NCBI RefSeq assembly: GCF_001540865.1
Contig: NC_033638.1
Coordinates: 3,386,342 to 3,450,341 of the forward strand
Reading direction: 5' to 3'
DNA: 64,000 nt
Source of the DNA: Ananas comosus
Lineage: Eukaryota; Streptophyta; Magnoliopsida; Poales; Bromeliaceae
The stretch's first letter is position 1. Each line of letters begins with the position of its first letter. Under the pieces are notes generated by a model that did no database searches, had not been told where the DNA came from, and saw only the letters and a program-made list of their open reading frames with translations. The position numbers and the translations under genes are program-made. Below, one piece after another: positions 33,466 to 46,600 of the stretch.

Positions 33466-34235
33466 TGTAAATTGGAGAAGGAAGAAAGAAAACAGAAAGT
33501 GTAAATTTTACGTAAGTAGTGCAACTTTGTCCTAAAGAGTATAAATCTGATCCCGAAGAGTGTAATTTTTATCTCAAAAAGTGCAACTTTCATTTAAAAC
33601 AACAAAAAAACTTTTAAACAGTATAATTTTATTTTAATAGTGCAATTTCATCTTCTTCTTTCTTCTTCTATAATTTTTTGTCTTTATTTTTTTTTCTTCC
33701 TTCTTCAATAATTTTTTTTAGTCACGCCTCTCCGCCAACAGCCATGGCGTCGGCAACGACGCCGCTAAGAACCCCCTCGCTTCGAGGTTGCGGCACTGCA
33801 ACAACCTCCGCGGCATTGGCGTCGGCGGAGAGGCGGTAGAGGAGGCGGAGGAAAAGGGAAAGGCCGAGGGCGAGAAGAGCGGGAAAGGGCGAGAGAGGGT
33901 GAGAGAGATGTCATCATCGAAGACCATGGAGGAGGGTCGGAGAGGGAAAAAAAAAAAAAGTCGCGGCGCGATCTCAGCGGGGTCGGAGGCGAGAAAGGCG
34001 AGAGTGTGCGCGGGCGAGAGCGAGGGTATGAGGGTGAGAGGCGAGGCGGGCCGTTTCCGCCTCTACCTCTGCCTCCGCTGCCTTCTTCGAGGAGAGAAAN
34101 AAAAAAGAGAGAAAAAAAATAATAATGATATTTTGATTAGTTTACTGAAAATTCGGACTGAATTTATAAAATCGAAAAAAACCGCCCAATTTTTGCAAAA
34201 CCTCAAAATTTATGAATTTTTTATGCAAATTGGCC
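33466..34235 (-). repeat. Right terminal inverted repeat of the MULE (outer part)
   Basis: Reverse complement of the left arm; its inner end continues at 31226-31265 on the other side of the solo LTR. It contains one N (34100) in an A-run and a GC-rich block at about 33740-34080 matching the left arm's GC-rich block. Confidence 0.85.
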
Positions 34236-34244
34236 TTGAATATA

Positions 34245-35119
34245 AACTACCGCCTCCATCATGTTATATCCTAAATCCTAAATAGTCCAACAAAAGAGAG
34301 CTATGGACAAAAGCTAATTGGGTATATAAAGTGAAAGAAGGGCAAAAAGCATACCCTCATGAATTCTATTGATGATGTTATATAGTACAAAAAATGAGTC
34401 TAATATAGTAAAAATGTCTAATATAGTAACAATATAACTAGGCATCTCATATTATATAATTCTACTCTAAATATGTCATAATATATAATATCCTTATATA
34501 GCATGAGATTCTAAATATGTCGTCACATAAAGGCAACCTATACCTTGTACGAATAACTTGGGGTGAGGTGTTTTGGACAACTCGCTCAGGCCAATTATTT
34601 ATTTATAGTCGTTACAAAACAACTCGTTTCCCTAATAATAGTTTACATCTAAAGTTAACAATTATTCCATACTTTTGGGCTTACTATTCGAAATAATGGA
34701 AAAGTGCAGGATTCAAATTATTTCAACTTTTTATGCAAGAGAAATATTAAGACAAGTCGAGCGTGTTATTTTGTAAATTAGGCAAGTTACAATGGAAGAT
34801 CAAAAAATATATATACATAGAATTAAACAAAAAAAAAGGAGGAAAAAAAAATAAATTTCCTTCAATAATGCCAGGTTAGACAAATAAACCAGAATATCAT
34901 TTAATCTGTGCGTTCAACTTGCCTGTAAAATAAAAAATAACAAGAAACAACTAACATCTGAGCATGAGGTAGTGTAGTTGGCAAGGGAGATATTCTAGCC
35001 ACCTCAACAACAGAATTATGCATACAAAGTGAGCTACTAACCCTATTGTGAAACTCATATGATGCTAAAATTATATTAAAAAAAAAAAAAGACAAGAATT
35101 TACATGTTAAATAATGGAT
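34245..35119. other. Region downstream of the TVP38-like gene
   Basis: AT-rich, no independent gene seen. It should contain the 3' untranslated region and polyadenylation site of the minus-strand host gene whose stop codon is at 35120-35122, but I cannot fix the end point from sequence. Confidence 0.45.
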
Positions 35120-35307
35120 TCACTTCTCGTGATCGTCGTTCGAAGGGTCGATCTTGATGACGAGAGGTTGGTGTAGATCCGACGGAGGAGCCGTCACGGT
35201 GACAGGTAGTTGAGGGGTGACTAAGACGCTACCGACATCTGGGTTCTCAGCCAATGCTTTATCTAAAGAAGCCTTTGCGACTTTCGTCACAATTACCACC
35301 AGGATCA
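35120..35307 (-). CDS. TVP38-like gene, last coding exon
   Basis: Acceptor TACAG at 35308-35312. Encodes the final transmembrane segment ([20 protein letters not shown]) and a soluble tail ending [16 protein letters not shown] and TGA (35120-35122). The codon split with the previous exon (G|TG, Val) is consistent. Confidence 0.92.
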
Positions 35308-38300
35308 CTGTACAATTATAAAATCACAAGGTAAATATTCATGTATTGCACATGAAAGTTGATTTGTAAGAGTCTTGCAACACGCCAGTGCACTTAACAA
35401 AAGTATAAAAACTATCATTCATTATACGCCTACTCTTGCTTTACATCCATGCAGGCGTCGAGTATCTAAATGCCTTGCTCAAATTTACAGTTACATGAGG
35501 AATTGAATATATACGTCGTAGAGGTGCAATCGAACAGGGTAAGAGCCAGGTAACACACACCGGTTCCAAGTCAATAATTTGAATTAGTAGGAAAATGGAC
35601 TTGTGCCCTCCTATTTTTTCTTTTTTCTTTTTCCTTCGTTTTTTGTTCCGGATGCGACGGGTCTGGAAAGGGTTCAAACATAAAAGCCCGTCTACTATCA
35701 GGTCGGCAATGGGTCAATACAGGGGCCAATATAATGAGAAGAAATAACAAAAAAATAGACCTTATTTGAAAATATAAGTAGTTTATAACATATTGAGAGC
35801 TTATCCTTGCATAAATATCCATCCACTTAATCCTGCAAGAAATGTCCATTTCATCTTTGAAGTGGAGAAATGTCTAAATTTACCCCTTATCAAACTAATA
35901 GAAAGAACTAAGAAAAATTGTTACTAGAAAAAACAATAAAGAAAAGAAAATATCATTGAAAACAACTATGGCTGAAAAAGAAAAAAATATATATAAGATA
36001 TGAAAACAGGTGGAATCTATACTCAAGTATCGAATAGGAGAACCAGGTTCAGGTCGGACCTAGGCTGAAATGGAGCATCTAATCTATTAAACCCAGACCA
36101 TGATATGAAATTTTTATGGTTCCCATTTTATACCACACACCAATCCATTCAAACTCAGGTGATTGGGCCAGTGTTAGATAATCAGGCCTAGGTCGCATCT
36201 CTACTCTTAACTGATCACATGGTTTTCATGCTTTAATGGAGACAAATCAGAAGTAATACTTCCCACTAGAACTCATGCAGGTGTATATTATGTGTACCTT
36301 GTAAACCAATTTGATAGAAGGCATCTATCAAGGACTTTAGGATTATAAATGAAACAGCACTTACCAGATACTATAAAGCCCGATATTATGAGCACCTGAA
36401 ATAATTGAGAGAAGAAATTTGTCAAGAAGTAATACAGGACAGTAAAGTAATGCACGACACAATTGCTGAGCACAAAGTGAACAGAAATGTGCAAAAAAAA
36501 AAACAACGAAAAGATGGCTTATTGTCAAAATAAAACAATGCTAGGTGAGAGTCTTATAAGAAAGATACAAACAAGTATGTTGCATCTATATTGTCAGAAA
36601 TATGGTAAACTTTTGGAACATATTTGTTTACAAAATGTATATGACATCAAGTCCAAGAAAGGACAAAATGAGGCTTAGCTTTTGTATATTTCTGTGCAAT
36701 TGGATTATTAAGCAACTTGGCCTAGTTTGGCATGTAGAAAAGCTAGGATAGGATACACACATTCGCTAACATAATACAGCACTAACAGACTTGACATATC
36801 CTAGTTTGGCTGAGATCTTTGATAGGCTATTTTTTGAACATTTTGCTTGTATCATCTTTAACAAAAAAAGAAATTGGTGGTTGAGAAATTGGCTCACCTA
36901 TAAGAAGAACAAATTTTTCGATAGACCGCAAGTTAGTTCAAACTGAGGAATAGATTTGTTGCTTGGAATCAACAAGACCCAATTGTTACCAACTATGATC
37001 AACCAAGTGAAAGCAAAATTCACAGACAACGATGATGTTTAGTAGAGTTTCTATAAAAACTTAAGCTGCTAGGCAGGGTGTCAATATTTTAAACAGAGCA
37101 CTCCTTTTATCTTAAGGCCTATTATATGATTCTCCTGCTAGAAATCAAACTCAAAACCTCTAGCTATGATACATGAAAAATAATTGATTTCCCTGAAAGA
37201 TTAAGCTCTTCATAAATAATGATATGCATTACATATTGTAAAATAAGATCGAGAAAATAATAGGTGCAATCACACACAAGTTGAGGCTCAAATATTTATT
37301 CGATTCATAATGGATCATATTTCAAAAGATTAATTTATAACCATCAGATCCACCACATTAACCTTATAACAAACATGAATCCAAGTTTACCCTTGAAAAT
37401 AGTAGAATAGAAGATCAATTTAGAACCATCAGATCCAACACATTAACCTAATAACAAACATGAATCCAACCCATGGATCAATAGTTTACCCTTAAAAATA
37501 GTAAAATAGAAACTAATCCACCAAATGGGGTCAAATTAGATCCAAATTATGCTGGTTGATTGCGGTCGATTTGACCAAAGTGTCAAACTAAAAACAAACT
37601 CGGCCAGACTCAATTTTTCTTTCCTCAAAATTGTATCAAGGTTTGGTCAAGATGTTTTCTAAATGAGAAAGCAGGTATTAGTACTTTACAACCAGAACTC
37701 TCTCTTTAAATTACTGTCTATCCAAAGGACACATAAGAAACTGCAAGTTTTTCATTCAGGAATAACTCTCCCTCTTGGGATGTCTTCTACCTCACTATTT
37801 AGCTTCCCTTACTGGTGCACTAAATTTTGTCCATTAGAAGTAATCAAACTGCCTAAGACAATCCTAAAATATCTTTCTCTAAATTAACTACTACTAAGTT
37901 GCAATGCCATGTTCTATCTTCTCTTTTTGGCGAACTTATAACTAATGTTTTTAATCTAACGAATCAAGAAGAGATTATCTGTTAATTTTTCACTCCATCA
38001 ATATTCATGTCTTATTACTTTGCAGTAATGTACGCTAAATCATTAGTACTCGAAACCAAAATGCATTACAACTTTACAAATTCTATGAATGTCCTCCAGA
38101 AGGCTCCATTAGATTTAGTAATGGTATGCAGCAATTGCATACGGTACAAAAATCTGTTTTTGTCCTGCTTTAGTTTCTATAAAATGCATTATCCTTAATC
38201 TTGCACCTAGTAGATTTTCTAGAAATACCTTGTGCTGACAATTATTAGCATGAAGTTAGCATGCCAGGAGCACACTGCACTTTACCGGCACAGGGAGCAG

Positions 38301-39984
38301 GACTACGGCACAAAAATTCTTGATAAAGAGAAAATGCAAATGTTTCTAAAGAGATTTTGATCTATCAACATAATCTAGTAACCAAGGTGTATGTATTTTC
38401 ATGCTATCTGACAACTAAACCAACAACTATTTGAAATTTTGAATACAAGTAATTGGATCAAAATAAAACTTGCATCCCACAATATAAAAGTTGATAGTTC
38501 AAAATACAGATCATTAGAGACAAATCTGAACCAGCAATTATGATGTGAAGATATCTGTTTGTTTCAAACGTTAATTGATAACAATGGCTAAGTCTGCAAA
38601 TATGTTCACAACATTCAGCAGAAAAATGGATTTGCAAGTACAATGATCATAGAAGTTTAAAGGAACTTACCAAGCGGGTGGTCGAAATCTCACTCCATCC
38701 ATGAGTCACATCAGCCAGATCCTTTAAAGTTGTTCCAACATATACTAATGCAAGAGTGATTGGCTGTTCAAGTCAACACTATACATCAAAAATCCTTCTG
38801 AAATCAATGTCTTTCAGCAACCAAAAAAAAAAAGAAAGAAGAAGAGATCTGCTACAGTGAGTACCATCTTTTCCTAACTTCCAAATTATAGGTTACATAT
38901 GAACATAACAGTGAAATGCAACCCTTGACTTACCTAGCATCACACTACATAGCACAAGATAAGCAAACCACAAGATGCTAGAAATTTTAAGAAATAGATT
39001 AAAAATTTATAGACAATAAAAGGCAATGACATTTGTTTATCGATCCTAAATTTATTGATACAAAAATATATTTGACGATAAACTAGTACGAATGCATTGC
39101 ATCTGCAGTACAACAAGAATAGTAAAATAGCACAAAAAGAGAATTATTGACATGGATTTCCTCAGAAATCTGTTCCAATCGGCCTATTCCTATTAGGATT
39201 AGGGTTTCTTCTTAATATTTCTTTATATTAGGATTATTTTTATATGTTTTAATTTCATTCGATTATGTTAGTATTCCTCAAATTATGGTTTTCAGGATCT
39301 TATAAATAAAAGACCAAACACCCCCTTTGAATTCATCAATTAATTCCATCAATTAAGAAGAGATTTTAGGGTTCTACCTTAGGCCATGAGTAGAATATCG
39401 TACCAAATCCAATCTGCCAAACAGCAGCAAAGCAAGAAAGGCAAATGAAACTATTAAATCCTAAAGCATCTTTTATGTATGTTCAGAATGATAAATGCAG
39501 CAATTTATTTCTCAATGGCAATTGAGAAGCAGGAGAATCATAAAAAGAAATTTTAACTTCCAGGGGCACACATATTCTCATACTCTTCAGGCTAAACAAC
39601 AATTTACCCCTCTTAAGGTTTAATGCATTTGCACTCTGAGACCCTTGTGTTTTAAACGTTGCTCATTGGTATCTTGTAATTTTATTTTTCATGCACCCTA
39701 CAACCAATGTTTGACCCAGTCCAAAGACCAGTATGGTCAACCTAATATATACAACCAGAATAGGTAGAAAACCAGAAAAAAGAAAAAAATAAAAATAAAA
39801 TAAAAAAGAGGCTTAAAACCGGCCTAACCAACTAGTTGAACCGCACAGGCTCAGATAAACCAGTTTTTTATTAATCTAAGGAAAAGCCTATTGTTTAGAA
39901 GAGGATCAAACATACATCCTATGGTGAACAAATATACAGGTACTAGCTAGTAGAGCCAACCGTTCACTATGATAATACCTAGAA

Positions 39985-40052
<68 letters not shown>

Positions 40053-40583
40053 AGGCTAGTATACTATCGGTAGCACGGAACCCTCCGTGCTACCAAGTTG
40101 TTTTCAATTATACAGTTTCCAAATCGACGATCAGCTCTATTAGACTTAATCTACACTATTGAAAGTATTTGGAAACTAAATTCCATAATTTTTCCGCATC
40201 ATTTGGCTAGTGATCAAAAGGTCTCAAAATTGACAATTTTAATGGTAGATGTCATGCGTTTGTAAGTTTAACGGTATAAAACAATCCAAATCTGATGAAA
40301 TTTTTATAGAAATTTTTTTTTCACTATTTAGAGTAAGATCAGTACCTCTGATCTTAAATTCAAGTCTTTTATCATCATTTTTTATGAGATTTTTTTTTTC
40401 AGCCGTTCATTTTTAGGCTACTTGTTTGATAGGTAAATGATGCCGAAAAATTATGAAATTTAGTTTCCAAATACTTTCAATGGTGTAGATCAAGTCTAAC
40501 GGAACCGATCGTCAATTTGAAAGCCGCATCATTGAAAACAAATTGTTAGCACGGAGGCTTCCGTTATACCGATAGTATACCAG

Positions 40584-40636
<53 letters not shown>

Positions 40637-43600
40637 ATTATATAGTTATATTAATATATAGATCTGGGCTATATACTATAATAACACAAATTATTGGTGC
40701 TATTAGGTATTCGGCCCTTAGATGAAAAAAATGTACGGTTATGATGATGTGGCCCCTAGAGTTGAGTAAGTTATTGGTTTAGTAATATAATCTAACGGAT
40801 GAAAATAGTTAAAGAGTTAAATCTAATGGTGGAAAACTCGATAGCACCAAATCCTTGTGCTATCGATAGTATTCCAGCCGGACTCATAATATATATATAT
40901 ATATAACAAGTGACTATTTATATATATATTCTTAGATATGTAAACTTTTTATTTTGTTTGATTATTTCACGGTTCGGCCCTTGAACTGCTCACCTCTCCT
41001 ATTCAATGATCAATTTGGTTCTCTGAACATTGCTTGGGACCCGCATTTATATAGGGTAGTAAAGTGATACATATTACAAACTACAAGGTTATAAAGTGCA
41101 GATTATAGAATGGTGATATGTTATATTTCACTGCCTTGTGATTTCAAATGTACCACTCTGTTACCCATTTAACAGTAGGTCCATATACTGAACAAAATAA
41201 AACAACAAGATAGGAAAGTGCAAACTTTTAAGCCACAAGGCGGTAAAGTGAAAATGTGTTAAACCATAGAAGGGCAAAACGAAGTTCACCCTACAGTAAG
41301 CAATAAGGCCAAACAAAACAACTACGAGTCTAAGACCATCAAGAAGAAACATCACCTTCACCAACATTCCAAAGATTTGAGACCAATACTAAATTATCAA
41401 CAAGACTTGTAAAGGCTTCACTCTCAATAAAGAGAAGATCTCAAGTGATACATTTCAGGAACCAATCTGTTAATATCAGATTATAGTTACAGAAACCAAC
41501 ATTCATTACATATGGCTATGAAATGTATTCATTAAACACCCAATCAAATTCGTTATCAGGGAAGAGTTAACACCTCAAAATGGTGTAACAAAACCCTACT
41601 TGCTCTCCTAAAAATTTTCACTACTAAACACTGACTCGTAACATAAGTCCGACTTGTAATTCAAATATAAATTTTGAATTCAAATTCAAATTTATATTTC
41701 AGATTTTGAAATTTAATTTTGCAATTCAAATTTATGTTTTGAATTTAAATTTTAAAATCAAAATCATATTTTGGATTTGAAATTTAAATTTAACTTACAG
41801 ATTTTAAATTCAAAATTCATATTCGCACTCAAATCTAGTATTCAAATTTAAATCTTAATTTTGAATATCAAATTTGAAATGCAAAATATGGATTTAAATT
41901 AGAAACTCAAATTCAAATTTTGAATTTCAACTCAAATTTCTAATTCAGTTTTAAATCGAAATTGACGTTTCAAACTCAAAATCAGCTGTCTTCAAATTCA
42001 AATTCATTTTTAGATTTTGAACTCAAAATGAAAAGAAAATTTAAATTACAAATTCAAATTCAAATTCAAATTCAAATTTGAATTTCAATACAAATATTAA
42101 GATTAAATTTTAATTTTAAATTTAAAATTGTGAATTTGAATTTCAATTTTAGATTTTGATGTTTAGTTTCAAATGCAAATTTTGAATTCAAACTTAAATA
42201 CTTCAATTTTTACATTAAAAATAAATTCTGAATTTGAAACTAAGTTTAAATTTGAAATTTTTTAAACAATCCAATCCTTATCTTAAAAGCATCAAACACT
42301 CGATTGGATTACCATTTGTTCGATCTAGTGCTAGTCCCTTTATATGCAAGAATTAGACATTTGAGTACAAATCTTGAGACATTTTGGAACGTAAGCATGA
42401 GATCAAGCTTCCAAGAGCCAAAATCAAGCTCAATGAGCAAACACTTGTGGAGATCGCAACTCCGCGAGCATTAGCCCTTCAGAGGTGTAGCCTTGCGAGC
42501 AACCTCATTTATGCTATTGAGTATCGAAAAAGGTGATGGATGCAACGGACGACTCCAAAAGGTTGATGGATGCAATGGACACAACCCATGAGGCAACAGC
42601 ACAAGCTAGAACCGGACTGTGTGTGGGTCGATGGAATTGGATAATATACCAATTAGTCATATCGTGGAAAAATTGCTGCATATGTTAGCGAGTTGAACAT
42701 ACTATTGTACAGTTCATATCCTTATAGAGGCATAATAGTTGTAGCGTATTTGATCCCATGATATTCTTGTTACTTGATATTGTTTATTATTGTAATTCCT
42801 TTACAATTATGTCTCATTTAGATAGACCTACTGAGTGCAGATCGCCCTTCTTAGAGGTTGCACCAGTGGAAACAATTTTATATAGTTCTCACTCCTATTT
42901 GTTGTTGCTTTTCTATCATAGATTCAACCTCAACAGAGGACGCACAGGATAGGAGAAAGGCTGTTGCGAGTCAGATAGTCTCTCGCCCCTTTTTGATAGC
43001 AAGACTTTAGAGGTTAAACTTTGATGTAATTAAGTGATGTATAGATAAGGGATGTACTACACTACCCAAACCAGCTCGGCCCAGCTCGGTACTTCGGGCC
43101 ATGCTAGGCAGCTCCCTGCAACCTTGTCGGCCCCGTGCCCTAGCAAGGCTTGTTCCGAAATAAGCGCGAGCCATGCTAGGCCGAGGGGATAGCCCGCGGC
43201 CCGGCATGGCATGGCCCGAGCCGCAAGGCTACCTAGCTATTGTCGGGCCTGAAGTCTTTGGAAGAAGAGCCTTCCTTAGGAGAAGATCCTCGTAGACCAG
43301 GCCTTTCTCCCAAGGATTCTTCTCCCAACGTTTGCAAACCTTGGAAGAAGAGAGACCTTGGGAAGTAGCTTTTTTTGGTCGCATGGACCAAAAAATATTT
43401 TGGTCCATTGGACCAAAACCCACTCACCAAGTCCAAAAGTTTTTTAAATGTTAAAATATTATAAATTTAAATTAATTTTTGTTATTTGATAATTGTTCTT
43501 ACAAATGTTAATTTTTTGATCAAAATATAGATTTACATAGGAGAATTTTAACCTTTCATATTTTTAATTTTATATATGTGACGCCCCGACTTCCCAAGGG

Positions 43601-46600
43601 GTCACCCATCCTAGGATTACTCCCTTCCTAACACGCTTAACTCTCTTAACCTCTTGGGTCTAGCCACCGCCAAAAATGCTTAAGCCGGGTTAAGAATTTA
43701 GCCCTATTATATTTTATATATAGGACTACCTGGAGTCTCACAATCTCCCCCCCCTTTAAGCCCTGACGTCCTCGTCAGGCTCAGACTCACAAATATCAGG
43801 CGATGTGAGACTCATCTCGCTAGCCTCAACCGACCTTATGGGGGAGCCGCGCTCTACCCACAATAGTTAACAGCATGAGAGCCTCGCTCTCCCAGCTGTA
43901 TAACCCTGGCTCAGCCGAGACTCATCTCACACTTCCGGCTGATAATTGGCTCTGATACCAACTGTGACGCCCCGACTTCCCAAGGGGTCACCCATCCTAG
44001 GATTACTCCCGTCCTAGCACGCTTAACTCTCTTAACCTCTTGGGCCCGGCCATCGCCCAAAATGCTTAAGCCGGGTTAAGAGTTTAGCCCTATTATATCT
44101 TATATATAGGACTACCTGGGGTCTCACAATATATTTTACAAAAAATCAAAAAATAAAAAAAGTGGGCTAGGAATGGCCTGTGCTTATAGGGCCGAAGAGC
44201 TATGCTAGGCAGGGAGCCTAAAAGATCTAGCCTGCCCTGAATTTGGAGCTGGGCCTGCCCCCGACCGGTTTTGGCCCGCATGAATGTAGGTTATGCCGGC
44301 CGGCACGGCCCACATAACATCTCTATGTTTAGGGGACATGTCCATATCACATTTTGGCTTAGAAATGTAAAGATGTTGTAAATTTGATGTAATTAATAGT
44401 TACTTTGCTTTTGATGACCATCAACTTATATTTCAACTTATATATTCTGTGGTATACGAGAGGAATATATTGGTTGTTGTTTTGACACTTTCTTTGTATG
44501 TACGGGAAGACCTTGTCCACACGATGGGTCTATGCATGTGCTCGGTCAAGCTTCCACAGTGGCTCAAAGCGTGACAGATTAATATGGTATCAGAGCAATA
44601 GAAGACTATTGTAGATGGTCCTAGCAAACCTAGGTGTAAGAGTAACCTTATGGACTTGGGAATGCGAGAGAATAGGATTACATGTGGAACTTGGCAAAAG
44701 GTAAATAATTGCATCGAGTTGGTGTGATGCTGTCTCCAACAATTTATTGGAGACCAATCGAAGGTATTACGTCTTCTTTTCATTTGATAATCCAGGTATT
44801 GCGTCTTCTTTTCATTTGATAATCCTATTGGCGGCCAACAACATAGTGTCAAGAGTTGGGAAGAAGTGCCCTTCAATGACTTTTTTTTACATTATGTGTT
44901 TAGTGGAGTCAATCTATTGGGTCATTTGATTGACCGATATGTTGTGTTCCAAGAAATAGCGATGGCATCATGTAGGCAACCCCAGAGAAGGTCTATGCAA
45001 CATGGCCAAAGTTCTCGAATCGCTAGGATCTGAGAACTTTGCGACCAACTAGCCACATTGGTTGGTGTGGCCAAGAGGCAAGCAAAAACTATGTCAACAA
45101 GCAGAAGCCTCACGCCGATAGAACGAACATATGGAAAGGCTCGAGGAACTTACTCATAGGTCAAGATCCGTCTCCCCCACCCATGCTGACCCGAAATGCC
45201 AAAGGAGCCACAGTGAAAAACCAGTCCTTCCTGCCCGAGTCGCCGACTCCGACAACTAGTGTGTGCCTTGGCAAGCACCGCCCCGACTACCCCAAGTTGT
45301 TGCACCAATAATGATAGCTTTCCCCGCTGCAGTATTAGAAACCGAGCAGGAGCAAATGCTTGCCCGTTTGGAGAAGTTTTGAAAATGTAAGCTCCAATCT
45401 TTTGATGGAGAGGATCCAGATCCGTGGGTGGCTTGAGAAGTGGGTCATCCACATGGTAAAGTGACTCATTTTCTTGAAGAGGTGGCGGTGGGCCTAAATT
45501 TGTGATGATCCAAAGACTGATTCAGCAGTAGGGGTGAGCATAATTCAGCTCAAACTGGACACCAAATCAAACCAACCAAGATAAGTCGGTTCAGTTTCGA
45601 TTTTATATAATTCAGTTCGGTTCGGTTCTAAAAGTAAAGAACCGAAAAAAAATCGAATAAACCAAAATTTTATTAATTTAGGGGGAGTTTGGCCACGTTT
45701 CTATAGAAGCGGGCTGTGTTTTACACCCATTTGTATCCATTTGGGGGGAAAAAAAGCATGTGTTGCATTATGAGGACATAATTATTGCGACATGGGGTGG
45801 AAACGCACAAGAAATTGGAGCGGTACTTCTGCGTAAGGAAAAAACTTCAAAAATCTTGCAATCCCATTCTTGCCCTTACATAGAAATCAAAGTAATTCGA
45901 GATATTATTGCCTATGACTTATGTAGTATTTTAATTAATTTGAATCTGGTTCTGAATTATGTAAACATTTTTATAATTATGTTAACTTTTTTGAAGTCGC
46001 GACAATTTATTTTTTTATTATACAATTTGTAATAAAACTATTGTGGCAACAAGTAATTTATAAAATAGATTTTTGTACATCATTTTCTTCATAATTTGTC
46101 CTCATTTTCAATTTAAGACTTTAAAAAATTATTATTTGACAAATTAGAATGGAGGGTATTTTGGTAATGTTAGCTCTATAAGCATTTTCAGTACTTCATT
46201 AGAATATTTACCAAACAATTTTCTATACTCTACAGTACTCTTATAATTAAATCAACCAAACACTACAGCTTTTTTCAACATTATAGCACTATATTCCATA
46301 GTACTTTTTTAACAATATATCTAAAAGCCTGGCCAAACCACAGTTAGTTAATTCGGATTCGGCAAAAATTCGGCACGGATATAATACGCATAAAATTCGT
46401 TTTCTAATTTTTAAATTCGTTGAAAAATTCGGCTTAAAAAAGGGATTCGGTATAAAATATAAAATATAAGATATAAAATATAAGATAATTTATATTTAAA
46501 AATAAAAATTATAAGTTTTTTATTCATATTTTCAATAATTCGCGAATAATTCGGCTGGCCCAAAAATTCGCGAATAATTCTCTTTCTTTGGGAAAAATTC

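Larger units (their letters stand above)
27058..34235. mobile_element. Non-autonomous Mutator-like element (Pack-MULE) with long inverted arms
   Basis: The left end GGCCAATTTGCATAAAAAAT is repeated inverted at the right end (ATTTTTTATGCAAATTGGCC), and both sides carry the same nine bases TTGAATATA (27049-27057 and 34236-34244). A 9-bp duplication with long inverted ends is the hallmark of Mutator-like elements. The arms are about 0.9 kb. Removing two nested solo LTRs leaves about 2.3 kb. The centre holds a KAI2-like gene fragment rather than a transposase, which makes it a Pack-MULE. It must have been moved by a transposase made elsewhere. Confidence 0.9.
43055..44330. mobile_element. Block inserted in the 5' LTR, hosting a Cassandra element
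   Basis: Absent from the matching place of the 3' LTR. It starts with GC-rich words (CAGCTCGGCCCAGCTCGG, GGCCATGCTAGGC) and ends with CCGGCCGGCACGGCCCACATAA; related GGCC-rich words at both sides suggest inverted arms of a DNA transposon. The exact ends and target duplication could not be fixed. Confidence 0.5.
42330..44576 (+). repeat. 5' LTR remnant of the decayed gypsy element
   Basis: Its left end is lost next to the AT-rich tract. It aligns with 52760-53708, interrupted by an inserted block at about 43055-44330, and ends AGCGTGACA at 44576. Confidence 0.65.

Noticed and set aside
34901..35095. 64-codon frame downstream of the TVP38-like gene
   Set aside because: No motif, A/T-rich, lies in the probable 3' untranslated or intergenic DNA.
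43579..44128. A real 5S rRNA gene
   Set aside because: Only the 3' two thirds of 5S is present, within paired LTRs with a primer site and target duplication.
45760..46032. 90-codon frame [14 protein letters not shown]...
   Set aside because: It lies in a nested MITE-like block, is not similar to a transposase I recognise, and is AT-driven towards its end.
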